Source: Orobanche coerulescens (lineage: Eukaryota; Streptophyta; Magnoliopsida; Lamiales; Orobanchaceae). From it: a stretch of DNA of 64,000 bases. The position numbers and the translations under genes are program-made. The notes beneath the pieces are model-generated. The model worked only from the letters and a program-made list of their open reading frames with translations. It made no database searches and was not told the DNA's origin. The stretch covers positions 66,948,001 through 67,012,000 of the forward strand of contig CM065817.1 in the NCBI GenBank assembly GCA_033398695.1, written 5' to 3'. Below are positions 10,466 through 23,219 of the stretch, piece by piece; within the stretch, counting starts at the first letter, position 1, and each line of letters begins with the position of its first letter.

Positions 10466-11039
10466 AATTAACATAAAACAACAGATACACTTCGGCAACT
10501 ATGATTTTGCATAGATATAATTCGTATATCAAGGTACTTGCCTTGATTATTTTGGTGGTTACCGAGTTCGGTAAAACTCGGACAAGAAGTTATCGATCCC
10601 CAATTTCTGAACCTAAGAAAATCAATATAGTAAGACTCGTGTCAGGACTACCGATTCTAATCACAATAACACGTGGAATTCAAAACCATATTCTAAGGGG
10701 ATTTTTATCGAACATCTAGCGGGCATTTCGTCTATAAGAAATATTATAGTTGAAGAATACGATACCATTCAAGAACATCTATGAATCCAAGAACATCTAA
10801 GAACCATCCTAGAAACAAGAACTAGTAAGAATCTAGTGGAGGAACTTAAAGAACTTCATCACATACCTTGATTTAACCCAGAAAAATGGATGATACCTTG
10901 ATATCCGGATTCTATGATGTTAGGAACAAGCTTATGGCTTGATTTTGGAGCACAAAACTAAAATTATTCGTGGAGAATGAGTTTGAGTCGAAAGAATGTC
11001 CTAGAAAACTTCAGAAATGAGAGAAAGGGCTATTTATAC

Positions 11040-14000
11040 CACTACGCCATAAGTGCTCATATGCAACGCTTCCTATTGTTGCATTATGCCCCATTTTCTG
11101 TTGCCTTAGGCCAGAAATTCATATATCCAACACTTTGTGTGTGTTGCATCTGATCGCGTGGCATTTGACCTCTAATCCAACACTTTTCCTTTCTAATGCA
11201 ACAGAGGGAAAGTGTTGCATTATGTACATAGTGCAACACAAAATAAAATATATGCAACAGAAAATAGTATTGGCTTAGAGGAGAATATAGTTTAGAAAAG
11301 TAGGGCCCACAACCAATGACAAATCAACAGTGGGCCCTTTTGCCACGCCAGCAATGGGTCCCACTTCATCCACGTCAGTAGTGGATCCCACTTCATCCAT
11401 GTCATCAGTGGGTCCCACCAGACATAATGCAACACTATTCTTATATCCAACAGTAACATGGTTGTTATATGCAACACTAATTTAAAAATATGACACACTA
11501 ATTTGAGAATATGCAACAATAACTGAAAGATAAATGCAACACTTTAAATAAAAATTTTGCAATAACCATTTCGTACGTACATCATTCCATACAAATAAAA
11601 TACCATCCAATATTCACACCCTGTTCAGTACCAAATACCAACATCCCAACAAACAGTCGTCGCAAAATACCAACTTATACTAACAATTCGACACGCAACA
11701 CCATAACTAGAGTCTAACTTAAGACCAAATTACCAAGTCTAATTAAAGAGTACCAAGTGACCAAAGTTCTAAATACTAGACATAATTAAATATCTCGATT
11801 TCTACGTAGAAGTGCCACCTTATGTCACAGGTGTACCGTTGTCATCTTGTTCACTTGACAAGGCTGGAGGTCTCCGATGTCCACTCCAGTTTTGGATCGG
11901 GATTAGCATCTCCCAATCTTTTCAAGACCCATGTGATATTCTCCTGCACTTTCTTATTTACCTTTACTTCTAATTCAATTTCCACGTCACGCTTTATTTT
12001 TGTGGTCAAGTCCTGCACATAGGGTCTGAAGAGTAGGAGCAGGAGCTTGTTCTCCGGACCTTTTACCTCCCATCACTAGCCAGTTTTTGCCATGTTCCTT
12101 GTCTTTAGTGACCATCGCATATGCCGGCTTGATGTCCAGAATTAAGCATCTGCTGAATATTGGTCTACACGAATATTAAATATATCAATATTTGAAATGA
12201 AATATGGAGTCGGGTTTATTTTTAATTAGTAAATAATACTTACTAAATACCGTATGTCTTATCCATACCATATATATTATTCCTTACCTGAAATCAATAG
12301 TTGGCCTACAAACAAAATTATACATATTACAAAGCTGGCATAAGACAACATGCAACTATGAAACTACTATTTAAGCTTAGAGTGAAAATCTTAGCAGATT
12401 TACCCACGCTTTATCCATCGAATATGAATTATGAGTACACCGAGAACAATACAAGAGTTAATAATATTAGCAAAGTTTGAAGACTTAATAATTCAGTACA
12501 TCTCATTGTACCTTAACTGCTATCCCAAAGCATTGAACTAGAAGGTCCTGAGATTAAAAGGAGAGTACTAGGGGTAATGCTTGGGGTCATAAGTGCTATG
12601 AACTAGAAAGTCCTGATCAATGCATGAATAGGAATCTCCTAGTATTTCTGCAATCCTAAGACTGTATAAACATATTAATATTTGCCATAAATATATTTAT
12701 TAGTACACTTAAAGTGTAGGGGACAATAAAACAAGCCTCAACAAGAGTAAGTGTAAAGACCAAAAATCCATATATGAGTAAGATGGAGCATATTTACATA
12801 AATTCAGACCTCTTCAACATATGCCAAAAGTTGATGTTGAAGCAGAACGGGTTGTGCCCTCTGCAAATGCATATAAACGGGAACGGTAAGTCCTTCATTC
12901 TTTTTAGCTAAGTTCACCAGTGCTACCTGTAGAGCACAACATAAAACCTACGTCAGAGAAAATTTATGCATCCGAGTAACACCCCATCCCAGATGTAAAC
13001 TGTTTTTTTCAGTCCATTTAGTCAAGTTAGGTTTTTCAGCGTCACATCAAGAAAGGAAATAAAAAAAACTTAAAACTGTCGAGATTCTTTCCTATATGAG
13101 CCATACATATTGTCTTTCCCATTTCAATGAAACTTTGAGTTTATGGGGAAAAGAACATATTAATTGATTTTTTTTTAAAAAAACTATATGAAAAAAAAAG
13201 TACTCTTAAAAAGCATCATCTGCAAACACCACACCCCTAAAAACCAATACATAGTCTCGATCTAAATGGATACAGAGCTAAAAATAAAAAATAAAACTCA
13301 AATCTCAGAACTACACAGAGGATGGACATTACAAACATATATTATTACTTCAGCTCATATAAATCATAGATGAGAATTCAGAGCAGATTACGGTAAGCTA
13401 CTCATCATCAAGAACACTTTTGCGCCTTGTTATTGTTACTTTTGTTTCCTTTGTCGTTCGAGTGTTGGGTACGACCACTTGAACCCAGCAAGTAAAATCT
13501 TTGAAGGCTAAAGAACATGTAAAAGAAGGGCAGGATGAGAGGCAGCCTCCCCATTTCTTCTAGGTCCTCGACCATAAAAAATTAATAAATCCACATAATA
13601 ATCAAATACTAATATTTAGTATCAAAACGGCATCATGTTTTCCATCTCTATAATGAAGGGTACACGAATCAAAATAGCCATACAAATTGAACCACATCCT
13701 TGCCCATTCCAATACAATAGATGAAATATAATACCAAAATTAATCAAATAAACAATCAAATTAAATTGAATTAAATCTGAACAAGAAGAAAAGGAAAAAG
13801 GGAAAATGCAAACAGCCCAATTTCGACCACATCAATCTCTTAAACTAGGGTTTTTGCTCAACAAATGGATGGTCATTTTGCTACAGGACACATTTTATGT
13901 ATTATATCATTTCTCAACTGCTAGTGCTTAGTGGTTTCGTATTGCAGATGGTTATCAGCATGAAAATATCGTCTCTGATACACAATTACTAGATGATGAA

Positions 14001-15287
14001 TCTGGCGGAGAATAAGCTAATATTTGAAATCATCGACTGGAATACTCACTTAGAAAGGTTGATGGACGGCGGCGAGTTGATGAGACGTGCGACGGTGACT
14101 GGAATACTCACTTAGCAGGGTGGTGGATGGCGGCGAGTTGATGAGGCGCGCGATGGCGACTCTGCAATGGATATGAAGGGAAACCGTGAACTGAGTGTAA
14201 ATCAGCTCTGCCAGGTAAGGTCAAGGTGGCGATTGTGTGAATCAGGCAAGCAGCGACGAAAATGAATGACGATTGACGGTGGCATGAGGGAGAGGAAGTT
14301 AGGGAGATGAACTGTGTAAGGTGAAATTTGTGGGTTGCGGCCGATGGAAAGAGGAGAAACAGAAAATTGGTTAAGTAATTAATATAAATAAATTTCAATT
14401 TTTAAGACTGGCCCCGGGCCAACCCAGGTAGCCCGCCCGTTAGGCCCGTGGTCTAATCGGTCCGGGCCAAAAAGGCCCAGATTTAAAAGGGCTATGATAT
14501 TTTGGCCCTAACCCTATTTTTTAGCGGGTTAAACGGGCTGGTCCGGTGGGACCGGACCCGATTAACATCTCTGATGTCCAGTTTTAGATCGGGATTAGCA
14601 TCTCCCAATATTTTCAAGACCCGTGTTTTCAATGTCCATTTTTAGATCGAGATTTGGCCACCTCAGCGTGCCGTTTTCCAAATGTTTTGATGATAAATGC
14701 ATTTTTATTTTTCAATTTTTTATAATATTAATATAAATAAATTTTAATTTATATTTCTTACTATATTTTAAAGAGTTGAATGTATAAAGTCAATTTTTTA
14801 TTTTAAATTTAGATTATAATTTTCAAAAGAAAAATATATGTATTCATATAATATATTTTATTTATTATAATTTTAAGGAATTATTTCCTTTTTTAATATT
14901 TTAAATTTATTAATTTAATCCGAAAAAAATTTACGTAAAAAACTATATGTGCTCTTATAAAAAATATGTTATAAAATGATTAAACAAATTTAAATAATTT
15001 ATTTTGCTTTAGTGTAAAAAATCTAAATTTGACGATATTTTTTAAAAATATTTAAAATATTTTTCATAATTATTAAGATGATTTAGTCTATTGCAATGCT
15101 TTAAGTTCGCGTATAATCCAATACTTTAGGTTGGTGTTGCAGTAACGTCTTTTGCAACAGTGCATTAAGGTCTAATGCAACACCAATTGAGTAGTATTGC
15201 AAAAGACAAAAGATTAGAGAGCTATTGCAATACTTTTCCTTGCAACACTTGCGATATGCGTTGCATATGAGAACTTATGGCGTAGTG
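11040..15287. mobile_element. CACTA-like DNA transposon, 4.2 kb, non-autonomous or decayed
   Basis: The ends are inverted repeats of about 28 bp with one mismatch, beginning CACTACGCCATAAG, and ATAC flanks both sides. The subterminal regions are full of TGCAACA and TGTTGCA words in both orientations (11060-11270, 11430-11560, 15100-15270), typical of CACTA transposase-binding regions. CACTA elements usually duplicate 2-3 bp, so the 4 bp flank is slightly unusual. The interior has no long frame. About 11343-11425 repeats GTGGGTCCCAC-type units, and about 11890-12160 read on the minus strand keeps short coding-like pieces. Much of 12200-13850 and 14690-15100 is AT-rich with nothing I recognise. 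Confidence 0.75.
14038..14560. repeat. 62 bp tandem duplication and GC-rich tract inside the CACTA-like element
   Basis: Two copies of a roughly 62 bp unit beginning ACTGGAATACTCACTTAG lie at about 14037 and 14098. On the minus strand each contains a splice-donor-like GTGAGTATTCC. A tract rich in GGCCC words follows at 14405-14560. GATCGGGATTAGCATCTCCC occurs both at about 11897 and 14587. This could be a captured and duplicated host-gene fragment, but I cannot identify it. Confidence 0.4.
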
Positions 15288-15966
15288 ATACTCATCCGGA
15301 CGAGTTTTCTATATTTCAGAATTTTCCGGTCGTGACAAATGGTACGGTCGGGTCTGGATCGTGTCACCCATCCAGAAAGTTTTTTTGTTTTCTAAAATAG
15401 TACGACACGGCCCGCGTCAAATGACACGGTCGTGTCGCTACACCAAAGTCTTCTATTTCGATCATAACTCTCTATTCTGGACTCCGATTGACACTACGTT
15501 TGAACCATTGGAAAGCTAATTTAATAATGTATGATTCTGTAAAATTTTAAAAAATTTGGATTTTTCTAGAATTTATGGTGACTGATCGAAGTTAGTCCTT
15601 GCGCACGGCACTATCCAGAAATATCTACTCTTGTTTCTATTAGCACCCTTTTGGTACTCCATCCATATTTGAATGTTTTTATGGTGTAATATTACCTCTA
15701 AATAAGAGTTGTAAATATCTAGATTAATCAACGATCCGGTCACGGTCGTAGCATTATACTGAAATGTTATCAACATACGGTATCAATAGTAACATATAAC
15801 GATATTGCATATTCTATTATGTAGAGATTATAGAGTTGTGGTAAAACGGAACAACAAGGATAATAGAACAATAGAAAGATTGCGTAAATTCAACAAACGG
15901 ACAAAGAATCCACAAAAATGGGTCAAAGATTCGAAGTTATTTAGGGTAAAAATCCAGGGTATTACA

Positions 15967-16306
15967 ATAAGCGATCCTAAGAGGGTGCTGACTCAAGTTT
16001 GTTGAGATCTTACGATTTCATACTTGCCATCACCGTGGCATCCCATTCACGTGGAAGAGACTGGAGGATCTTCTTCGCCTTGTTACTGCTTGATATAGGC
16101 TTTCCGAATGATGCAAGACCATTGGTTATTGCTGAGAAACGATCCAACATGTTGGTGATGGTTTTGTCATCCTTCATGGCGATGAGTTCATAGTCGTGGA
16201 GGAGCATGTTAATTTTGGTTTCTTTGACTTGACTTATTCCCTCATGAGTGACCTCAGGACTTCCATATTTCTTTAGTGCTTTCACAACTCGATATTGCGA
16301 TAACAA
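15967..16306 (-). pseudogene. Copia P1, gag (UBN2-like) fragment
   Basis: This continues P1 after the B solo LTR. On the minus strand it gives a gag segment with D-K-T-I-T-N-M-L-D-R-F and I-L-Q-S-L-P-R-E-W-D, the usual Copia UBN2-type region. It aligns with 21125-21490 of P2 and stops abruptly near 16306, where sequence related to a B LTR begins. The gag N-terminus, primer site and 5' LTR of P1 are missing. Confidence 0.8.
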
Positions 16307-17520
16307 CTAATTGAAAACCCCAATATTCCAAATTCAACCTTCAAAGTGTTCTTGAATAATCCTCCAACAATCCGATGATAACTCATAAAAACTCATAAAC
16401 ATACGTATATCCTTCACATATCATGATTATATCATCCAAAACATCATGCTCTAACTCAAAATCGAATATAGGGTTGAAGAAGTTACCTTGAATTAGGATG
16501 AAAAATCCAAATATATGTTGTTAATCCACACCATGAACTCATGGAGGATGAAATCTCTGAGATTGATGATGCTAAGTCGCCCAAAAATTCGCCCAAAAGT
16601 CGCCCAAGGAGAGGAGGAATGAGGAAGAGGATGAAATGAACTTCTCTCCTCAAAAATCCGCTGAAAAAGGGTAATCTGATTCACGTGCTGTAATATCCGG
16701 ATTAATTACCGAGTATTTCACCTGTATTTGAACCCTGTATTAGTTGGAATTGTGATATCAATGAGTGGAATATGGTATTTACCGTATTTGTATTTTCGTG
16801 CATGAGTATGGCAGCATATTACTTGTCCCATACAAATACTCAATAATACAAATTATTGAGTATGGCTGCATATTATAAGTAAAGTAATCAATTATGGAGT
16901 TGGGTGGAGGCCGACATGGTCCTGGATGCTTTTAATTATTAAGCACAGACACTTTGGAATCTAGCGTAGGAATTATTGAGCACGGGGCCTGAAACATTTT
17001 ATAAAGGACAAGACCTCATTTCATTTGGTTTTCATCTTCCTTCACTGTTCTTAATTTCTGGAAGTCCAGAGGGTTTTCCCTAACTCTGAAACACATTTAG
17101 ACCACCCCCTTTTGTGAACTTTGAAGATTGGGTGTCACCGTGATTGATCATTGAAGTGGAGAAACATCTTGATCGCAAGCAAGCAACCGGAGTTGGATTC
17201 TACTTATTGCCTCGGTGTTTTCTTCATCTTAAGGTATGTTAATACTAATTCCTACTTGGATTCGTGTTATCAAGGATATGATAGAAGTATCTTTGTCAAG
17301 ATATGGAGTTCCACCGATAGAATCATCCAAGCATCATCATGTTTTAGAAATTGGGATGTTTATACTTATGATTAAATCATCAGAGGTTATATCCTTCCAT
17401 ATAAGTTGGATTTGTTAGATGTTTTCTGGATATAATGATGATATTGGAATCTAACACATCAATCTTGGATCACCCAACTTCACCTGAGAATTTCGTATGT
17501 TCGCTTTTCTACCCAATACC

Positions 17521-18070
17521 CTACTGTCATCAACTAGGCGAGTCAAGTCTACTGATCGGCGAGGTTGACTTCGACTCTACCGATCGGCGAGGATGACTCT
17601 ACCGATCGCCAGGTTGACTACCGATCGTGAGAGGTTAACTAGGGCGATCACCTAGGTTGACTAGCCGATCGTGAGGTTGACTTTGACCTACCGATCGAGA
17701 GAGGTTGACTAGGCCGATCACTAGGTTGACTAGGCCGATCGGCGAGGTTGAATTTTGACTCGGTGATCGGAGAGGTTGACTAGGCCGATCAGCTAGGTTG
17801 ACTAGCCGATCGAGGTTGACTTTGACGCCTACCGATCGAGGTGACTTTGGGTCATAACTTCTTCATACGAACTCGGATTCGGATGAATTTTATTTTAAAA
17901 CGATCGTCTCGAGGTTGACTTTTGACTCGGCTGATCAGAGAGGTTGACTAGGCTGATCAGCTAGGTTGACTAGGCTGATCAGCGAGGTTGACTTTTGACT
18001 CGGCTGATGAGCGATGTTGACTTTTGACTCGGCTGATCAGCGAGGTGACTTTTGACTCGACTGATTAGGT
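17521..18070 (+). repeat. Array of GTTGACT (W-box-like) and CGATCG/TGATCA words
   Basis: Roughly fifteen GTTGAC words, plus several TTTGACT words, alternate with CCGATCGG, GCTGATCAGC and variants over 550 bp, with a loose period of about 20-40 bp. TTGAC followed by C or T is the WRKY-factor W-box core. The array lies downstream of the predicted TATA box and donor, inside the candidate leader intron. Confidence 0.7.
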
Positions 18071-18602
18071 TACATTTTATGAACTTCCGACCGTGATTTG
18101 GATTATTAAATGTTAGTACGACTATAAATGAAATCTATATTACTTATTTTGTTAAGGTTCAAGCTTAGCAACGTGATTGATTGAAGGGGCGGCCTTCGAG
18201 TGTTTCGTTTTCGTGGAAGTTTTGTTCTTGTCTTCGAATCGAGGCAAGTACCTTATTTGTTTTATGTATTGATGTTGTACATATTGTCGTGCGTGTATGT
18301 CGTTGTTGTATGTCCACCTCGTGTTGGTCCGACGGGATCATCGGGGGATCTATGCTAGCGTCATACTGGATCATCGGACGGGTTTTTCCACCACGGGTTG
18401 GTCCGACGGGATCATCGTGGGTTCTAGGCGATGAGCATTTGGATCGTCGGAATTACCATGTGTTTGTTATGATATCATGTTGTGATTATCGATGTGTATG
18501 TTACTTATTGAGTTCTCGTAGGAGAAGACTCGTTGGTGTTTTTGTCAATTACGTATTATTATTTTACGTGAGATGTTGAATAATATGTTGTGGTACTTGT
18601 AC

Positions 18603-18653
18603 TAGCATCGTTGTGCTAACCCCTTCGGGGGTGAACATTTTGTTTATGTTCAG
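18603..18653 (+). other. Double hairpin module (D family) with UUCG tetraloop
   Basis: TAGCA and TGCTA pair around TCGTTG. ACCCC and GGGGT then close a UUCG tetraloop (18619-18632). TGCTAAC at 18614-18620 and TTCAG at 18649-18653 give branch-point and acceptor candidates 30-40 nt apart. Stem lengths and loops differ from A and B while pairing is kept. Confidence 0.6.
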
Positions 18654-19562
18654 GATCCAGGAGAGCGGGGAAACAACCACTGGAGATGCATGACGATGGG
18701 GGTGCAGAGTGATGTTCTAGCCGGGTTTACTTGTCTGTTGTTTGTTAGTTATTTCAATAAGTACTCGAGTACGTAGTCGTTTTTGATAAATTTGAATTTG
18801 GTGATGTATTAATAATTTATGTTGAACATTTGTATTTTCAGTATTTGGTCAGAACTGTTGTATCTTAATTCCGTTATTTCCATTCGTTAGTACCTTTTTA
18901 TGTTTATTCAATTCTTCAGCCTTGTAAATCCTTATGTAAAGGATTTACGGCGCTGTAATATTCCCGAATATATTGGGGGTGTTACACGTGCCGCGGCCCA
19001 GACTGAGTGTGCCGTGGCCTGCGGCCGAAAATTACGAACAAATCCCAGTTGGTGTCGTGGCCCGGCCAGCAGTGGCCCGCGGCGTGTGGTACAACCGCTC
19101 CAGGCGGATCCTGCAAGATGTGTGTGCCGCGGCGCACAATGTTCGTGCCCAAAAAGTGATGAAAAATGACCCAGAAAGAGAATAAACGTAATAGAACTCA
19201 AAATTTGGGAACAATAACACGAAATGGAATTGTAGGAACCCCAAAACGGCGGTTCCGAGTAGTGATTACGAGAGTTGGTTCAAAATAGCACGAACCGAAC
19301 AAGAAAGAGTAAATTCGAAATGATATGATCTCCAATATCAACATCAACTTACTAAGCAATTACAATGATCAAGATAATATTCTCGTCTCGATTCCCAAAT
19401 GTGGTTAAACGACGGATGATAACTGATACATGGCTCAAAGATACGCCGAACGATGAATACAAATGGATGAACATGAATGATGAATGATTATTAAAGAGTG
19501 AAAAAAAATTACTGAGTGCCAATTACCGAATGATAATAAATGAATTCACAACCGGGTATTAC

Positions 19563-21845
19563 AAAGTAGAGATTTCAAATTTCGGTTTAAATGATTCTAT
19601 TGTGTGTTTACCTTTAATACATGATTCATAGAAGTGTTTACAATCAAATTTCAATTTTGGCAATCCACGAACTAGATCATGTTTAGAAAGTTTTGAAATA
19701 ATGGGTAAGGGTGTATGTCCTAATTTCGATGCCATAAAAATGCATTTTCATCTAACATTATAAAGTATTTTTGGTTGAAAGAGTTTTCATCACTTATATC
19801 AATAATATAAATATTTTCACTCCTTAAACCAATAAATACAACTTTATTATTTTTGAAGGCGGTACGGTGAGTTTCTTCAAAAAGAATGTTAAAACCTTCA
19901 TCGCACAGTTGCGATACACTTAGTAAATTATGATATATTCTTTCAACAAATAAGACTTTATTAATAGAGGGAGAAGGTTCCTTACCAACCTTACGTATGC
20001 CTATAATCTTTCCCTTTTTGTTGTCACCAAAAGTGACGAGTCCTTGTTCTTGATATTCAAACTCTTCGAACAACTCTTTGGTGCCACACATGTGTCTTGA
20101 GCAACCATTGTCAATATACCATTTGCTTTTCTTTGAACATATTATGTTTTGGTCGTTTGGTACCCAATCACTTTTGGGTCCTCCAAAGTTAATAACACTA
20201 ATGGCATTTGGAACTATCGTCCCTTTAGAAATCAAAATTTGTCGAACTTTTATTGTCCTTAATTTTGGACGGACTTTATTGTTACGTTCTTCATTTAATT
20301 CTCGTAAATGACTCTGATTCCTGGTTTCCTTAATTTTGTCAGGATTTACAAGAGATTTTTCTCTTTTGAATGGATTGAAACCAAGACCGTTTTTTAAAAA
20401 AAGGACATTTTTGAATAGATAAAAGTTTTTAGAATTTCTAATTACCAAGCGTAAATTTATCCATTATGTACTTTAGTTCCTTTGAGGTTTAGACAACTCA
20501 ATTTTCAAATTATTTTCATTATTAAGGTAGGAGGTGTGATCAACATTTTTGTCTTGATCTCGTAGATTTGAATTTTCTAGCTCAACAGATTTTATTTTTC
20601 TCTTCAAATATATGTTTATTTTAACCATTTCATCGTATTCGTTGTTCAATGATTCAAAGGCATTTAGATGTTCATCATCCTTATTAGATTCACAAAAATC
20701 TAAAAATCATCTTCATAAATAGAACTAACCTCATTGGTAGATTCTTTATATTCAAAAGTCGTGAGAGCGAGATTAGATTCCTCGATTCCTTCGATCTCAT
20801 CTTCATCATCACTACAAGAGGCAATAAGAACTTCCTTCTTTTTGTACTGTTCACTTTGTCCCTTGGGGTTCGTTACTCGACAATCCTTGATATAGTGTCC
20901 GAATTGTCCGCACCTACGACAATTATTGTCAAATTTTTTCGTAGGAACATAACGATTCTTCCTTTGGTCGGTCCGGGAATCTTGACCAAGAGCGCTTCTC
21001 CTTTTTTGAATTTGATTTTTCTATCTTCTCATATTTTTTGACGTATAAATCAATTTCTTCATCATCCTCATTTTCCAGAACTGCATCGTCATCATCGCTA
21101 TCGACTTTGAAATCGACAACTTTCTCACGACTTAGGTTTGGAGCCTCTAGATTTTAGCACAATATCATAGTTTATAAGCGATCTTATGAGGGTGCTGAAC
21201 TCAAGTTTGTTGAGATCTTCCAATTTCATAATTGTCGTCACATTGGCATCCCATTCATGTGGAAGAGACTGGAGGATCTTCTTCTCCTTGTCGCTGCTTG
21301 ATATAGGCTTCCCGAATGACGCAAGACCATTGGTTATTGCTGAGAGATGATGCAACATGTTGATGATGGTTTCATCATCCTTCATGGAGAAGAGTTCATA
21401 GTCGTGGAGGAGCATGTTAATTTTGGTTTATTTGACTTGACTTGTTCCCTCACGAGTGACCTCAGGAATCTTCCATATTTCTTTAGCACTTTCATAAGTA
21501 GAGATTCAATTGAGTTCTTCGGGATTTAGTGCACAATATAGCAGTTGAGTAGCACGAGAGTTGATGTGCGTATTCCTCTAGTCATCATCATTATATTCAT
21601 CAATTTTTTTTAATGACCCGTCTTCTTTCTTTGCCAGTTTGGGACCAAGAGCAGTTACTTTCCAAATCTCGAAATCGTAGGCTTGGACAAAGATAGTCAT
21701 CTTTTTCTTCCAGGTCATAAAATTAGAGCCATCGAAGAAAGGTGGACGGTTGAGAGCATTACCTTCGGTCTGATCCATACGTGCCATTGCGGATCTTCCT
21801 CCGGTGGTTAAACTGATATAAGAGGTGACCCACTCCGACACCAAT
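19563..21845 (-). pseudogene. Copia P2, gag to pre-integrase, broken
   Basis: On the minus strand a primer-site-like TGGTGTCGGAGTGGG (21829-21843) is followed by a gag start at 21787 (M-A-R-M-D-Q-T-E-G). Its R-P-P-F-F-D-G-S-N-F and W-K-K-K-M pattern is typical of Copia gag. A UBN2-like segment (21125-21415), a CCHC region near 20870-20920 and a protease part with W-Y-I-D-N-G-C-S-R-H-M-C-G (19720-20448) follow. Frames are broken several times. The element is cut at 19563 by the B LTR fragment, so integrase, reverse transcriptase and the 3' LTR are missing. It is the closest relative of P1. Confidence 0.85.
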
Positions 21846-23219
21846 TGATGAAGCAAAATATCCACTAGAAAGGGAGGTGTGAATGTGAATGAAGTTTTTC
21901 GTAAAATAAAAAGTAATAGCTTGCGGAAGAAAACAACACTAAGATTTATAGTGGTTCGGTCCAAAACGTTACATATGTCCTCTCTTCATTCCTTTTCTAT
22001 TGGCTTAGGAGAAACCACACACAACTTTGTCTCGTCTTCTATAGGTCCGAGCACAACCGTTACACTGCTTGTCTTCTATTGGTCCAAGCACAACCGGTTA
22101 CTCAGAAATATTTTTCATTCTAGTGTTCTATAGGAACTAAAAAATCCTCACTTACGATTGTTGGAGTTTAATCCTAATAATATCAATGATTCTAATAACA
22201 CCAGATTAAAGCTCTTTAAATCATTTCTCTCAAGATTTGTCAAGGAGTGATGCAACACTCACAACAATTGAAGAAGATACAAAGTATATGAAATATTATA
22301 ATATAAGAACAACACTCGTATCTTTCTTGTCACAACTTAAATGGAATAAATATAGCAATTTAATCAGAGCTCAATGTAATGTAAGTTCGCTTGAAGTTGT
22401 GTGTCCATCCATACCAAATGTGATGGTATTTATAGGCTTTTCAAGCCTTAGAGCCATTACTGCACAGTGATATTAGCGTGCGCTAATATTCCTTCTAGCG
22501 TGCGCTAATCTTGGTCAAATATGGCAGTAGCATTTGTCAAAAAGCATCCAACGGCAGTAATTTTGAATCTAGCGTGTGCTATTATGTTCCTTAGCGTGCG
22601 CTAGCTAGTCATGTAGATCTTTTTGTGACTGAGCATGATTTACGTGTTCTAGAAGGTCAATCCAATGGATCTTTGTCCAATGGTAGAATTTTTAATATTT
22701 AGCATGCGCTAAATACAGTAGTTAGCATGCGCTAAAATTCTTCATGTAGCGTGCGCTAGGATTTATTGTAGCGTGCATTAACTGTTGCTTCATTTGAGAT
22801 CCAGAGCTCACTGTCTTGCATATACTATCAGGTAGCGTGCGCAAATAATGTCTATAGCGTGCGTTACCACTTCTTCATAGCGTGCGTTAAATTCATGGTA
22901 GCGTGCATTAACTGAGGCTCGCAAATTTTACTGACCTTTCTGTCTTATTTACACTCGGAATAGGTAGCATGCACTATTAGTGTAAATAACATGCGCAAAT
23001 CATCATATCATAGGGAAGATAACATGTGTTAAGCTATTTCAAAATGATTCCAAACTCCTTGTGTAGCGTGTGTTAGACTAAGTGAATAGTGCGCGCCAAT
23101 TCCACTTGTTTTTTAAGTTTTTTGATTTATGAAAGAATGTACGCCGTTTATCGAGCCTTTGAAGTTCTTCTTTTAAATGTTTTGATAAAATGCATCTCCA
23201 AAATATATTTTGTCCAACA
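21846..23219 (-). mobile_element. Copia P2, 5' LTR (about 1.37 kb)
   Basis: On the minus strand this reads TGTTGGACAAAA at 23219 and ends CTTCATCA two bases before the primer site. A TATA box CCTATAAATACC lies at 22425-22436 (minus), and the GC-rich array of TAGCGCACGCTA words (22465-23100) lies upstream of it. The start is set by TGTTGG and by the change to Copia R sequence at 23220. No second LTR survives, so a target-site duplication cannot be tested. Confidence 0.6.
22465..23100 (-). promoter_or_regulatory. U3 array of TAGCGCACGCTA words in a Copia LTR
   Basis: About fifteen copies and variants of AGCGTGCGCTA on the plus strand (AGCGCACGCT in the sense of the LTR) are spread over about 630 bp upstream of the minus-strand TATA box. 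The word and its orientation relative to the TATA box match the array in the A1 LTR at 3770-4140, although the surrounding LTRs are unrelated. Confidence 0.65.

Larger units (their letters stand above)
16689..18986 (+). mobile_element. Gypsy-like D solo LTR (2.30 kb)
   Basis: It starts TGTAATATCCGG and ends GGGGGTGTTACA, with CGTGC on both sides (16684-16688 and 18987-18991) as a target-site duplication. No internal sequence is present. It holds a TATA box (about 16999), a splice donor TTAAG/GTATGT (17234), a large GTTGACT/CGATCG array (17521-18070), GAGGCAAGTACCTT (18241), the double hairpin (18603-18632) and an acceptor TTCAG (18653). Confidence 0.9.
16307..19562 (-). mobile_element. Gypsy-like B LTR fragment, interrupted by the D solo LTR
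   Basis: Pieces 16307-16688 and 18987-19562 join to form the first roughly 960 bp of a minus-strand LTR that starts TGTAATACCCGG at 19562. Its sequence around 16490-16680 aligns with 58490-58660 of the B element (for example TTCTTGGTGTGGATTAACAA against TTCATGGTGTGGATTAACAA). It carries GTGCCGCGG words at 18987-19135 and a CAAG/GTAACT donor near 16487. The 3' two thirds of the LTR are missing. Confidence 0.7.

Noticed and set aside
18900..19244. Four overlapping open frames of 60-90 codons around 18900-19250
   Set aside because: They cross the boundary between the D solo LTR and the B LTR fragment and overlap on both strands, so they are chance frames in GC-rich LTR sequence.
22159..23219. 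Possible plus-strand solo LTR starting TGTTGGAGTTTAATCC and ending CCAACA
   Set aside because: The 5 bp flanks do not match, and the TATA box, array and adjacent primer site fit a single minus-strand Copia P2 LTR from 23219 to 21846.
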